Below, one piece after another: positions 44,401 to 53,700 of a stretch of DNA of 64,000 nt. The stretch's first letter is position 1, and the number at the start of each line of letters is the position of its first letter. The stretch lies in the NCBI GenBank assembly GCA_009711705.1, contig VENG01000001.1, positions 327,889-391,888 on the forward strand, written 5' to 3'. Position numbers and translations under genes: made by a program. A model generated the notes under the pieces. That model searched no databases and had not been told where the DNA came from. It saw only the letters and a program-made list of their open reading frames with translations. Origin of the DNA: Bacillota bacterium (lineage in GTDB: Bacteria > Bacillota > Desulfotomaculia > Desulfotomaculales > VENG01).

Positions 44401-44725
44401 GGCGCCGCCGTGCTGCATTTGGCCCGGTAGCCCGGGTGAACTTGTGTTGGCAGGTTTTTACAAGGGCGACGATGTGCTTGCAGGCTCCGCCATACTGGTA
44501 ATAGGCGGGGCACTCACATTGGGCTTGTATAACTTGTCCTTCCGGGGAAAAGCATGCTCCAGTTTCGTATTCTTCAGTGCCCAGAACTATGGCCGAAGCA
44601 CAAAGCGCTTCCTCACTAAAATTAAACCTAACCACCCGTCCCCCGCGGAAATAGGATAATCCCCTATGATAGACCTGCCTGCTGGCGGCCAACTTTTCTA
44701 TCATGCCATCGTTTATAGTGAACAT
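41468..44725 (-). CDS. SNF2-family helicase with SWIM zinc finger
   Basis: The 1085 residues comprise an N-terminal SWIM finger (CECPAYYQYGGACKHIV), a long linker domain, and the SNF2 motor in the last ~450 residues: DDMGLGKT (Walker A), DEAQH, ALTGTPLENS, and the C-terminal helicase block LISLKAGGTGLNLTGAD and QAADRAYRIGQ. Bacterial HepA/RapA-like SNF2 proteins remodel DNA-protein complexes. A role in repair or transcription is likely. ATG 44725 has an AGGTGCAAC site. Confidence 0.93.
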   Translation of the reverse strand: MFTINDGMIEKLAASRQVYHRGLSYFRGGRVVRFNFSEEALCASAIVLGTEEYETGACFSPEGQVIQAQCECPAYYQYGGACKHIVALVKTCQHKFTRATGPNAARRRQHNTLAEGILQHFESSAQAPERIPVNLEVTFEIYYQTIYYKREMVSAISLRMGEDRLYVVKSVRKLLEAIDTGQTLVFGKGFEYSIYNHAFQPQDQPVIELLRELYETENSITESPWNSGAQNGQGTFFKGKQAFLTKSALKKLFSVCASGQLNLSIFGEKYENVEVVEEDLPVTFTVDNKDGNLLLKWEALGLVPLVKTGEYFFYEGKIYHISERQKRCLVPLLIAFNQSSNSIQFTDEQKERFVVDVLPVIKESGRVEISPSLQESLYEPGLEVELYLDREGDAITARVDFLYGEIKFNPFTGRPDSGLQGKTLVRDVETERAVLNLVEQAEFKNLNGKLHLDEDEKIYNFVHQILPRLQEWSNIYYSEGFRGLKVRNAAGFSGGVRLSEDSDMLEFSFQLGDIDMAELGDVFSSLREKKKYHRLKDGSFLPLDASDPSLAQAVDMIDTLNISERDLKKETVHIPKYRALYLDQCINNHDLDVERNQGFNKLIQNITHPRDTDFKVPENFEGVLRDYQTIGFKWLKTLAMYGLGGILADDMGLGKTIQTLAFILSERERVTAPALVVAPTSVVYNWQDEARKFAPELTTVVVAGNPKDREDQLKEARHAHLVITSYSLIRRDAEQYEDINFSYCLLDEAQHIKNPGSLGSRAVKTIKARGYFALTGTPLENSLSELWSIFDFVMRGYLLSRQKFIKKYERPITKDQDRAAMDELQKQIAPFILRRMKKDVLKELPPKTESRMLTDLTQEQKKVYLSYLHRIKGEINAAIAEKGFERSQIKILSALTRLRQICCHPGTFLENYQGDSGKLLSLKEMVQDALAGGHRILLFSQFTSMLAIIRNHLDKEGVSYFYLDGSTKTEERGRLVREFNEGAGDIFLISLKAGGTGLNLTGADMVIHYDPWWNPAVEEQAADRAYRIGQENPVQVINLITRGTIEEKIFELQQKKRAMIDSVIKPGQTMLSRMTEQELREIFKA

Positions 44726-44845
44726 AGTTGCACCTCGCGTATGCCGTTTAATAACTATCCTTTAATTATAACATGGGTTGATGACAAACTGCGAGTAGCA
44801 GCCAATTCCTAATCGTAATATTTTCCTCAGGCTTATTCAGCAAAA

Positions 44846-44874
44846 AGAAGCAAGGAAACAGTTCCCTTGCTTCT
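44846..44874 (-). terminator. Terminator downstream of the alcohol dehydrogenase
   Basis: AGAAGCAAGG pairs with CCTTGCTTCT around a nine-base loop. Confidence 0.7.
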
Positions 44875-44911
44875 AATATGGTGATTGGAAATAGTATTAG
44901 TGAAAACCAGC

Positions 44912-46042
44912 TCAGGGATACAAAACTACTTTGATACAATTGTCTTGTTTTTGATCAAAAAATTGGTAACCCTTTTCACCTTGCTCCAAATGGAGACGGT
45001 GGGTAATAATATCTGTGGCATCTATCTTTCCCGTTTTAATCCATTCCAAAAGATGTTCTACATAAGCAGTGGCAGGACATTGGCCCATCTTTAAGGTTAT
45101 GCCCCGGCTAAAAAAATCCCCCAAAGGAAACTGGTTATATCTTAAACCATAAACACCAACCAGGGCCACAGTACCCCCTTTTCTTACCGCCTGTGAGGCT
45201 ATGGTTATCGCTGACATGGTACCACCTTGTAAAAGAAGAGCAGTTTCAATAAACTCTATGACACTTTTCTTGCCATCCATGCCAACGCAGTCTATAATTA
45301 CATCGGTGCCACCTTTGGTAATTTCCTTTATGTATCTACCCGTATTTTCATGTTCCTCAAAGTTGATCACTTCTACATTATTATATTTTTTGGCATGCTC
45401 AAGCCTGTAATTAATATAGTCAACGGCGATAACGCGCTCTGCACCTAAGGCCCAGGCAAATTTTTGCGCCAGCAAACCCACCGGGCCGCACCCTAATACC
45501 GTTACCGTAGATCCTTTCTTTACGCCACCGATTAGATTACCCCAGTAAGCTGTAGGCAATATATCTGTTAGAAATAAAACCTGTTCGTCAGCCAGTTCTT
45601 CGGGCACTTTTAAAGGTCCAACATTGGCATAAGGGACGCGCAAGTACTCTGCTTGTCCACCGGCATACCCGCCAAAGGTCTCACTGTAACCTAAAATGCC
45701 CCCTGTTTCACCATGGGGGTTGGAATTATCACATAAACTAAAGAGGTCGTGTCCACAATACCAGCAATGTCCACAGGCCACCGGGAAAGGTACTATTACA
45801 CGGTCGCCCTTTTTAAAGTCATTTACACTAGGCCCTACTTCCTCTATTACACCCATTGTTTCATGACCGAGGATAAAATTTTTTGGCATATTCGGGACAA
45901 GCCCGTGAACAAGGTGTAGATCTGAGCCGCAAATTGCTGTTGCCGTTACCTTCACCACTGCATCATCTTTTTTTTCGATTTTAGGATCGTTCACTTCCTT
46001 ACATTTAATATCCTTGACTCCCTGGTATGTTAAGGCTTTCAT
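44912..46042 (-). CDS. Zinc-dependent alcohol dehydrogenase (formaldehyde dehydrogenase-like)
   Basis: The 376-residue MDR protein has catalytic-zinc residues (CGSDLHLVHG and GHETMGVIEEVG), the structural-zinc loop CGHCWYCGHDLFSLC and the NAD motif VLGCGPVGLL. It resembles the glutathione-independent formaldehyde dehydrogenase branch. It oxidises or reduces a small alcohol/aldehyde with NAD(H). It is followed downstream by a terminator and preceded 16 bp upstream by a DUF2512 gene in the same direction. Confidence 0.9.
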   Translation of the reverse strand: MKALTYQGVKDIKCKEVNDPKIEKKDDAVVKVTATAICGSDLHLVHGLVPNMPKNFILGHETMGVIEEVGPSVNDFKKGDRVIVPFPVACGHCWYCGHDLFSLCDNSNPHGETGGILGYSETFGGYAGGQAEYLRVPYANVGPLKVPEELADEQVLFLTDILPTAYWGNLIGGVKKGSTVTVLGCGPVGLLAQKFAWALGAERVIAVDYINYRLEHAKKYNNVEVINFEEHENTGRYIKEITKGGTDVIIDCVGMDGKKSVIEFIETALLLQGGTMSAITIASQAVRKGGTVALVGVYGLRYNQFPLGDFFSRGITLKMGQCPATAYVEHLLEWIKTGKIDATDIITHRLHLEQGEKGYQFFDQKQDNCIKVVLYP

Positions 46043-46058
46043 CTAAACACCCTCCATA

Positions 46059-46436
46059 TTATTTTCTTTTTCCAAAAACAGGACCCAACGAATCAATGCT
46101 GACCAACCTTTTCAAATAAGGATGATAAAGAATGCCTTCAACAAGTATTACGGCTATGACAATATATAAGATACTTGAATTACTAATTCTGATCATTGTA
46201 AAATACCTTAAACTCCATAAAAGCAGTAATGCCAAACCACCGTCTGCTATTGTAGCCAGGAGGTTACCAGTTTTGGGCAAAATGTAAATGTCCCCAATTA
46301 AATAAGCCAAGGCCGTTAGTATTAAAGAGATAATGAGTGAGTTAACCCAATTAACTTCGGCAACAAAAGTTAATATTAGAAAGACCGGTAATACATTTGT
46401 AATAGCTTTCATGGAAAATGTCTTCAAATGCCCCAT
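46059..46436 (-). CDS. DUF2512 membrane protein
   Basis: From the second ATG (about 46436, AAAGGAGATG upstream) the protein has 125 residues with four membrane segments (IYILPKTGNLLATIADGG in the loop). DUF2512 is common in spore formers; the function is unknown. It is probably co-transcribed with the dehydrogenase. Confidence 0.78.
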   Translation of the reverse strand: MGHLKTFSMKAITNVLPVFLILTFVAEVNWVNSLIISLILTALAYLIGDIYILPKTGNLLATIADGGLALLLLWSLRYFTMIRISNSSILYIVIAVILVEGILYHPYLKRLVSIDSLGPVFGKRK

Positions 46437-46618
46437 ATAAACATCTCCTTTAAACATAATTAATTTGTTTTAGGCGCATGATCATAGATACTATTATGTG
46501 TTAAAATTACAATCTTAACCCGGCGTTATTTAGGAATTGCCTTGATAAACCAAATTGGGATAGTATTAGGACAGAGTTTACCGGCTAAGCCCAATTTGCA
46601 TGGAGGATGGTCTATAAC

Positions 46619-48544
46619 ATGAATTTGTTAACTGCTGAGAATATTTCTAAAAGCTATAGTGAAAAACCACTGCTTGAAAAAATAAATTTGGGAATAAATG
46701 AAGGGGACAAAATTGGATTAATCGGTATTAACGGCACAGGCAAGTCTACATTACTAAAAATAATCGCCGGTGTGGAAAAAGCAGATCAAGGTGAAGTAAT
46801 CAAGGGGAATTCAGTCAGGATAGAACACCTTCCCCAGAACCCCGATTTCGATCCTGAGGCTACGGTACTGGAGCAAGTCTTTAAAGGGAGTTCCAAAATT
46901 ATGGGGCTCATCAGGGAGTATGAGGAAGCGGTTCATAACCAGGCAACTTCCAGTGATAAAATAACAAAACTTGCACAAGAAATGGATCTAATGGATGCAT
47001 GGCACGTAGAAAGCGAAGCAAGGTCAGTGCTGACCAAGTTAGGCTGTACCGACTTTAGTGCCAAGATAGGTGCCCTTTCCGGGGGGCAGAAAAAGAAAAT
47101 AGCTTTGGCAGCGGCACTTGTGAACCCTTCAGAGTTACTCATTTTAGATGAGCCGACAAACCACCTGGACAATGCTACCATCGACTGGCTGGAACAATAT
47201 CTGAATAAGCGAAAAGGTGCCCTCTTAATGATCACCCATGACAGGTACTTTTTAGACAGGGTGGCAAATCATATTGTTGAGCTGGATGGTGGAAATCTCT
47301 TTTTATACAAAGGCAACTATAGTTATTTTCTGGAGAAAAAACTGGAGCGCGAGGAGATAGCAGAAGTTAATAAGCAGAAAAGACAGAGGTTACTAAGGAA
47401 AGAGCTGGCCTGGATTAAAAAAGGTGCCAAGGCAAGAACCACCAAGCAGAAGGCTAGAATAGACCGTTTTAACAAGTTAAGTGAAAATGCCGTGGATGAA
47501 ACAGGTGAAAAGCTGGACATTTCCGTTGCGTCCAGCCGTTTAGGTAAAAAAATTATAGAGCTGCATCAGATAAGTAAAGCCTTTGATAATGGCAGGGTAA
47601 TAGATAATTTTAGTTTTATATTGCCGCGTGATGATAGGGTCGGCATAGTAGGGCCAAACGGAATTGGCAAATCAACGCTTTTAAATATAATGTACGGTAA
47701 GATTCAACCAGACAGTGGAAAGGTAGAAGTAGGAGAAACGGTAAAGATTGGGCTATACTCGCAGGAAATACAGCATATGGATGGTAGTCTAAGAGTTATA
47801 GAGTATGTAAAAGAAACAGCAGAATTTTTAAACACAGCAGAAGGACACAGAATTAGCGCATCACAAATGCTGGAGAGGTTTTTATTTTCTCCGGCACTAC
47901 AGTGGTCTCCCATAGAGAAGCTTTCCGGGGGAGAAAAAAGAAGGTTAAATCTTCTTAAAGTACTTATGGAAGCACCTAATGTATTGCTTTTAGACGAACC
48001 AACTAATGATCTCGATATAGAAACATTGACAGTTTTAGAGGATTATCTGGAGGAATTTAAGGGGGCTGTTATTGCTGTTTCCCATGATCGATACTTTTTA
48101 GATAGAATGGCGGAAAAGATATTATCCTTTGAGGGAAGTGGCCATATTGTGCAGTATATGGGCAATTACTCCAGTTTTAAAGAAAAGAGTAGTAGCCAGC
48201 GCCAAAACGAAGTTAAAAAAGATGTTAATAAAAATCCTTCTGTACAGGGTAAAACAGAAAGTAAAACAAATAGTAAAACTGCCCCGGGCAGAAAAAAGGA
48301 AAAGCCATTAAAGTTTACTTATAAAGAACAAAAGGAATTTGAAGACATAGACCATGTTATTGTAGAAATAGAAGACCAAATTAAAAGTATAAAGGCCAAG
48401 ATTGATGAGGCATTGGACGACTATGTTCTTCTACAGCAATTATGCACTGAAAAGGAAGATCTGGAAAAACAGCTAAGTGAGAAGATGGAAAGATGGGTTT
48501 ATTTAAACGAGTTAGCTGAAAAAATTGCCGCAGGAAAGAGATAA
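46619..48544 (+). CDS. ABC-F ATPase, Uup-like
   Basis: ATG 46619 with GGAGG upstream gives 641 residues. Two ABC domains have Walker A GINGTGKST and GPNGIGKST, signatures LSGGQKKKIALA and LSGGEKRRLNLL, and Walker B LLILDEPTNHLD and VLLLDEPTNDLD. A linker of about 80 residues lies between them and a C-terminal coiled coil (about 560-640) follows. The coiled coil points to the Uup group. ABC-F proteins act on ribosomes and have no membrane domain. A target is not shown by sequence. Confidence 0.92.
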   Translation: MNLLTAENISKSYSEKPLLEKINLGINEGDKIGLIGINGTGKSTLLKIIAGVEKADQGEVIKGNSVRIEHLPQNPDFDPEATVLEQVFKGSSKIMGLIREYEEAVHNQATSSDKITKLAQEMDLMDAWHVESEARSVLTKLGCTDFSAKIGALSGGQKKKIALAAALVNPSELLILDEPTNHLDNATIDWLEQYLNKRKGALLMITHDRYFLDRVANHIVELDGGNLFLYKGNYSYFLEKKLEREEIAEVNKQKRQRLLRKELAWIKKGAKARTTKQKARIDRFNKLSENAVDETGEKLDISVASSRLGKKIIELHQISKAFDNGRVIDNFSFILPRDDRVGIVGPNGIGKSTLLNIMYGKIQPDSGKVEVGETVKIGLYSQEIQHMDGSLRVIEYVKETAEFLNTAEGHRISASQMLERFLFSPALQWSPIEKLSGGEKRRLNLLKVLMEAPNVLLLDEPTNDLDIETLTVLEDYLEEFKGAVIAVSHDRYFLDRMAEKILSFEGSGHIVQYMGNYSSFKEKSSSQRQNEVKKDVNKNPSVQGKTESKTNSKTAPGRKKEKPLKFTYKEQKEFEDIDHVIVEIEDQIKSIKAKIDEALDDYVLLQQLCTEKEDLEKQLSEKMERWVYLNELAEKIAAGKR

Positions 48545-48578
48545 ATCAAAATACACTTAATCAGAAATGTGCAAGGCC

Positions 48579-48617
48579 ACCATAAAAGCCGGAACTAAGA
48601 GATCCGGCTTTTATGGT
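48579..48617. terminator. Bidirectional terminator between ABC-F and CotF-like genes
   Basis: ACCATAAAAGCCGGA (48579-48593) is the exact inverse of 48603-48617. Confidence 0.85.
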
Positions 48618-48633
48618 GAGCTTAATTTTATAC

Positions 48634-49230
48634 TTACATTAAACCCATCTGATATTGTGGGGGTTGCTGATAAGTTGCTTGCTGATGAGGTACTTGCTGA
48701 TAAGCCTGTCCATATAAATCTAAGCTTGTTTGATGTGCCGGCTCAACAGGATAATACCCTCTTTGCACCATATACTGCCATGTTTCGAAGGCATGGTGGG
48801 AACACATTTGAAATGCATTTTCCAGGAAGGACCGTGTTTCCGGGTTGGAACTTTCCATTGCGGCCCAGGCGTATTCACGACCGGCCCGTTTAAGGGTTAA
48901 TAAATAGGCAGTGGCAATCTCCCGATCATCAAATTGCTGAACATCTGTTCTTGGCGTTACCGGCTGAATAGTATTGGTAAGTTGATTTTGATTCATGTTC
49001 ATTTGCTGTATAGGAGGTACAGAAAGGTGTTGAGTGGATACCCCCGTTTTTTGCAATAACTCTACTTTGATGTTGTAATCCTGTATGTGAAGAGGAAAAT
49101 GTCTTTGAAGTAAATCTTTAAGCGGCGGGTCCTGTGCCTGGTTTATAAAACAGGCCATGTTAGTGATGGAGTTTACACAACTCATTGTTAATTCATTTAA
49201 ATCGTGCACTTCATGCGCTGACAATCTCAT
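48634..49230 (-). CDS. CotF-family spore coat protein
   Basis: The 198-residue protein has an N-terminal helical LSAHEVHDLNELTMSCVNSI region, a Gln/Asn-rich linker and a C-terminal CotF segment (REIATAYLLTLKRAGREYA, then SHHAFETWQYMVQRGYY). The last ~30 residues are Gln/Tyr-rich. Such proteins assemble on the spore coat. ATG 49230 is preceded by GGAGGGAC. The protein at 59391-59948 is a related copy. Confidence 0.82.
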   Translation of the reverse strand: MRLSAHEVHDLNELTMSCVNSITNMACFINQAQDPPLKDLLQRHFPLHIQDYNIKVELLQKTGVSTQHLSVPPIQQMNMNQNQLTNTIQPVTPRTDVQQFDDREIATAYLLTLKRAGREYAWAAMESSNPETRSFLENAFQMCSHHAFETWQYMVQRGYYPVEPAHQTSLDLYGQAYQQVPHQQATYQQPPQYQMGLM

Positions 49231-49383
49231 AATAAGTCCTCCCTCTTGAAATTACTTATTTTGTTACGCCGAACATTCACTTATATAATCTGTCTTTATG
49301 AGGCAAATGAAACTATGTAAAATTTGGAAAACTGAAAAAGTGCTAAAAAAGCCCGCCGGCATTTGCCCGCGGCTCATTATTAT

Positions 49384-50748
49384 TTACATATGTTTTCTAA
49401 TGTCCTCGACAAGTTTGGGTACCAGGTACTCCTGGTATCCGGCCCGGTGTGTGGAATTAATTCTATCTTTCACCTTTATAATACCGGGAAGGTTAATACC
49501 GTTAAGTTTTTTTAACCTTTCCGGGGAAAGTACCACCTCTGACATGCTGTCCTCGTAGTCACCTGCGTCATATCGCCAAAGCTTTAAATTTTCTCCGTAA
49601 CGCCTGGCCATGCGCTGGGCCATTTGCAGCCCCTCGGGGTCAAAGTCCCCGGAATAAAAAATAGTGGTACCGTTTGCTGCTAAACGGTCCAGCAGTAATA
49701 GTGTCGCTAATTTAGCCTGGCCGTGGGTACATACCAATGGCGGAAGTAAACTGTCAGTGAAACAGTCCGCCACTTCCGAAAATACCCCTGAGTTTTCAAC
49801 TACAAAAATGACCTTTTGCTTTTCCGGAGCGGTGCAGGAGATGCCGGGAATAAAATTATTTGACTTTACCAGCTCTCTTAGCGGTACATTCATTACCGCT
49901 CCGCTCTGCCAGGCATTATTCCACATTTTTTGGAGAGCGCCGGAAGCATCAAAGGCCAAAATGCCGGCACAGGTGACAAAATTTAAGAGGTCATCCCGGA
50001 TAATACCGAAGTAACCTAAAAGTTCATTTATCTCTTCCGCTGCCGGGGAAGAGCCTACCAGGTAACTATCATTTTGTTGACTGCGAATAAACTGTAGCGC
50101 AGCAATAAAAAACCTCCCCTGGGCTGTATCCAGGTCGAGCCCGTGCGGGTCACCGGTTACGCCATTGGCAAATACCGGTAGCCTTTGAAACTGGCTGGGA
50201 TCTTTTTCCGTACCAGGCGACGGCAGGCAGGAAAGAGCTTTTAATACGTTTTTTAGCCGGTCCTCTAGGATTTGGGGATCGTCATCGTAAGCCTGGTGAA
50301 TACCACGGGTTCCGGCACCTTTGGTTTGGATATGTTCCAGCCATTGCCGGCAGTATGATTGGGAACAAATACCAGCCAAGTGTTGTAAAAAATTGTTTTT
50401 CTCTTCTTCGTAGCGTTTCTGCATCTCCGTTTTGGTGAATATTTCATAACCGGCATACCCATCCAGCAAATCTTTTAATAAGATCCCGGCGAACTTTGTA
50501 TTTTCTAGTTCTTGCTCAAAATTTGATAATTTGACGGTGATAGATTTATTGCTACTTAAATCCTTGCGTAAAAGCCTGGATATGGCCTCTTTCTCTTGGT
50601 AGGAAGGGTTGGCAAGCCGTACACTGCCGCCAATCCGGCCTAGACTTTGATATCTTTTGATGAAAGCATTTAAAAGCCGGTGAAAACCGGCTTCGCTTTT
50701 AAAGAATTGCACAGCATTGTCTAATATAGAGGCAGTTTGATTATCCAA
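49384..50748 (-). CDS. jetD: Wadjet JetD, Toprim nuclease subunit (DUF2399)
   Basis: The 454-residue protein ends in a Toprim-like domain: IFVVENSGVF carries the acidic residue and YSGDFDPEGLQMAQRM the Asp-x-Asp. This is the TIGR02679/DUF2399 type, the nuclease of the Wadjet complex that cuts small circular DNA. The N-terminal half is the arm domain. It lies 34 bp after jetC in the operon. The length is typical. Confidence 0.92.
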   Translation of the reverse strand: MDNQTASILDNAVQFFKSEAGFHRLLNAFIKRYQSLGRIGGSVRLANPSYQEKEAISRLLRKDLSSNKSITVKLSNFEQELENTKFAGILLKDLLDGYAGYEIFTKTEMQKRYEEEKNNFLQHLAGICSQSYCRQWLEHIQTKGAGTRGIHQAYDDDPQILEDRLKNVLKALSCLPSPGTEKDPSQFQRLPVFANGVTGDPHGLDLDTAQGRFFIAALQFIRSQQNDSYLVGSSPAAEEINELLGYFGIIRDDLLNFVTCAGILAFDASGALQKMWNNAWQSGAVMNVPLRELVKSNNFIPGISCTAPEKQKVIFVVENSGVFSEVADCFTDSLLPPLVCTHGQAKLATLLLLDRLAANGTTIFYSGDFDPEGLQMAQRMARRYGENLKLWRYDAGDYEDSMSEVVLSPERLKKLNGINLPGIIKVKDRINSTHRAGYQEYLVPKLVEDIRKHM

Positions 50749-50782
50749 GTTAATTCAACTCCCGAAACCGGTTCCTGAGGTT

Positions 50783-53700
50783 TTACATTTGTCCCGACAA
50801 AGGCACAACTTCTTCGGTCTGTTCGGAAAAGGAATGTAAAAGACGCCTTACCTTGCCGTCCCAGTAGTAGCGCACAACGGTAACATACGGCGCATTTTTG
50901 GCACGTACCAGCTCATAAATGGACAGGGACGAAACTGTTTCGTAGTCTCCCCACAGGGATTGGGAATTCATGATGTAGTTAAAGCCCAAGTTTTCCACCA
51001 GGTCAAACATATCCCTTATATTGTTTTCGTCTACTCCGGCGAAGGCTTCATCCAGGGAAATAATGTATGGCGCGTCATCTCTGGCCTCTAAATAGCGGGA
51101 ATAAGCCGCGGAAAAGAGGGGAATGTACATGGCCATGGCCTTTTCCCCGCCGCTGAAGGTAAAAAATGCATTATTGGTTAATTCTTTCCGCTGCTCTCCC
51201 TCTTTCCGGTAATAAAGGGTAAATGAAAACCAGCGGCGGTAATCGAGTATTTCCTTGATTACCTGGTGTAAGGTTTCCCCATAGCCCTTTTCCTCCAGCG
51301 CTTCCTTGGCCCGTTCTATTTTAGAGCGAAAATGACGGGTTACCGAATTGATGTCCTCTTCTTTTAAAATACGTGGGTCGGAGCGCAGCAGGGTTACCAA
51401 ATCCCGGGTGTCCATTTCTTCTTCCTCTTCAGCGGTGCGGGGTTTCCACCGGATAGAGAAAGTAAGGCCGCTGGAAGTGTTTCTTTGCTGCATGAGCCGG
51501 TCTATTTTTTTCACCCATTGCTCGGCACGATTAATGCGGTTGCGAATTATCCTGCCTACACTGTTCATGAGGATCTCTTCATAAAGCTCTTTGTCTTTAT
51601 CACTGAGGATTTCTGTTTGCAGTGCAATATCATTATCTATTCTGTTCAGTACATAATAAGGGCTGACCATGCTTCCCTCATATTCCATTAAAAGCTGTAC
51701 TCTCCTGGCGGTTTGGCGCAGAGTTGCCATTTGGGCCTCGAAGGTCTCATTGTCATCCGTTTCCGGGAGGTCCTGCAGTTCAAATATGTCTTGCTGGGTC
51801 AAACGGTATTCCACTAATACCGCCTGCTCCTGGTAGAAGGCCTGGTTCAGCCTATCATTTACTTTTTCTCTGGTTAGATTCCCAGTCAAAAGTTCCTGGT
51901 GCCGCTGTAAAATGTCTTTAGCCAGTTCAGGGGCTTTTTCTTCTGACCACTGTACGTCTTGTTCCACAAACCCCAGGTTGACATCGGATTGGAAGGATTG
52001 CTTCCACAGCCTGTACATTTCACCGGCAAAGTACAGTTCTGACTTGTTGGTTTCGATATCCCTTGTGGTACTTTCAATACTGTTTTTTGTATTGGAAATG
52101 CTATCTTGTATTTTTAGCATTTCATCTGGAATTTCACTGAGCCTTTTTATCACCTGGCTGATACGTGCCCTTATTTCCTGGGCTCCCATTTCCTCCAGCT
52201 GTTTTTTAACCTGTTCAAGATGCATTGAATACTTATCTAATTCTCCATCCAAAACATTTATTTCGCCTTTTAACTCATCCACGTCATCTGCTGCTTCAGA
52301 GCGGCTGCGCTCATACTGCTGCATTAAGCTGCGGCTGTTTACATAATCCTTATAAGTAAGTTCCAGATCCTGCAGATAGCCTATATAGTCCTGCATTTCA
52401 CGCCCTGCTGCCTCATAAGCACCCTCGCCCAGTTCCAGGGTCATATCCCGGGCCAGGTCCCTGAGCCGCTGGCTTATATGCTGTAGTTCTTCCAGAACTT
52501 TTTTTAGCTTTTCATTTTTATTTTCGACCTCTTTGAGGCGCAGTTTCACTTCATCCCGTAGGGACGATAGATTTTTATATACTTCAGCCACATCTCGATC
52601 AACGGGGAAATTATTATACTCAGTATTTAACTGCTGCAGCTCCGTTTCGGATTGTGCCCTATCCGTTTCCAACTCCCGGTGCTCCTGCTGTAAATCTTCC
52701 AATTCGTTGGTTATGCGTGTGATTTCCTGTATTCGGTATTGTTTACGGGATTCCTTGCCGATATAGATTGAACTTGCCTCCCGGGGTGCTTGCCCCCGGA
52801 GCAGAGAAACGTAATAAGTGCCGTCTTCCATTAGCCCGGCTGGCCCCTGTTCGGTATTATCAATCAAGACACTGCGGAGAACATTATCAATGTCCTCGCC
52901 GGTAACGCCGCCGCCTTCCACCGGCGTAGGATAAAGGTAATCTGCCAGAGTACTGGCCAGGAATTGAGGCTCGGGCTTAATCACCCTGTCATACTCACCC
53001 ACGTTTTTGACATGGGCCTGGGGCACAATCAAAGCGTCCAAAAGGCCCATTTGTGTTACCGCCGCCTCCAACCGCTCGCGTTGCTCCTGGGTGACCCAGG
53101 ATTGAAATTCAACTGCGGCAAAGAAAGGCATGTAGGGTACACTGTTTTTATCCAGGCGGGTACGGGACTCCACGGTATCCGGATGGCGTCCGGGCTCGGG
53201 GTCAGTCATTTCCTTCCATTTCTTCAACTCTTCCTGCTTGACACCTATTTCTTCCGCCTTTATTTTAAGCCGGTGTTTTTTAGTTACCAGTTCCTCGTTG
53301 ATATCATTCTTGTAGCGGCTGTAGGCAGCATCAATTGTCTCCCGCACTTCTGCTGCCTGGTATGGCTCATAAAACTGTGTAATGCGCTGGGAGGTGAGCT
53401 GAATTTTCTCGGGTGACAGCTTCAGCACTTTATTATCTTTAAGCCACTGGTGAAAAGCAGCTAAAAAGCTATCCTTTTCTTCTAGAAAAAAGTCTTCCCA
53501 TTTGCGGGTTTCTTCCCGTTTGAGGTCTAAATCTTTTTGGGCCTCGGCCAGTTCCCGGTCGGCATCTTTATGCCGCTCTTTGATCCGGCTCTGCTCCCTT
53601 AGAGTCCGTAAAACATTCTCCAACTTTTCCTTATATGCACGGGCATCTTTTTTCCAGAGGTCAAAAGCAAAATTTTCCCTGTAATTGTTTTCAAACTCCT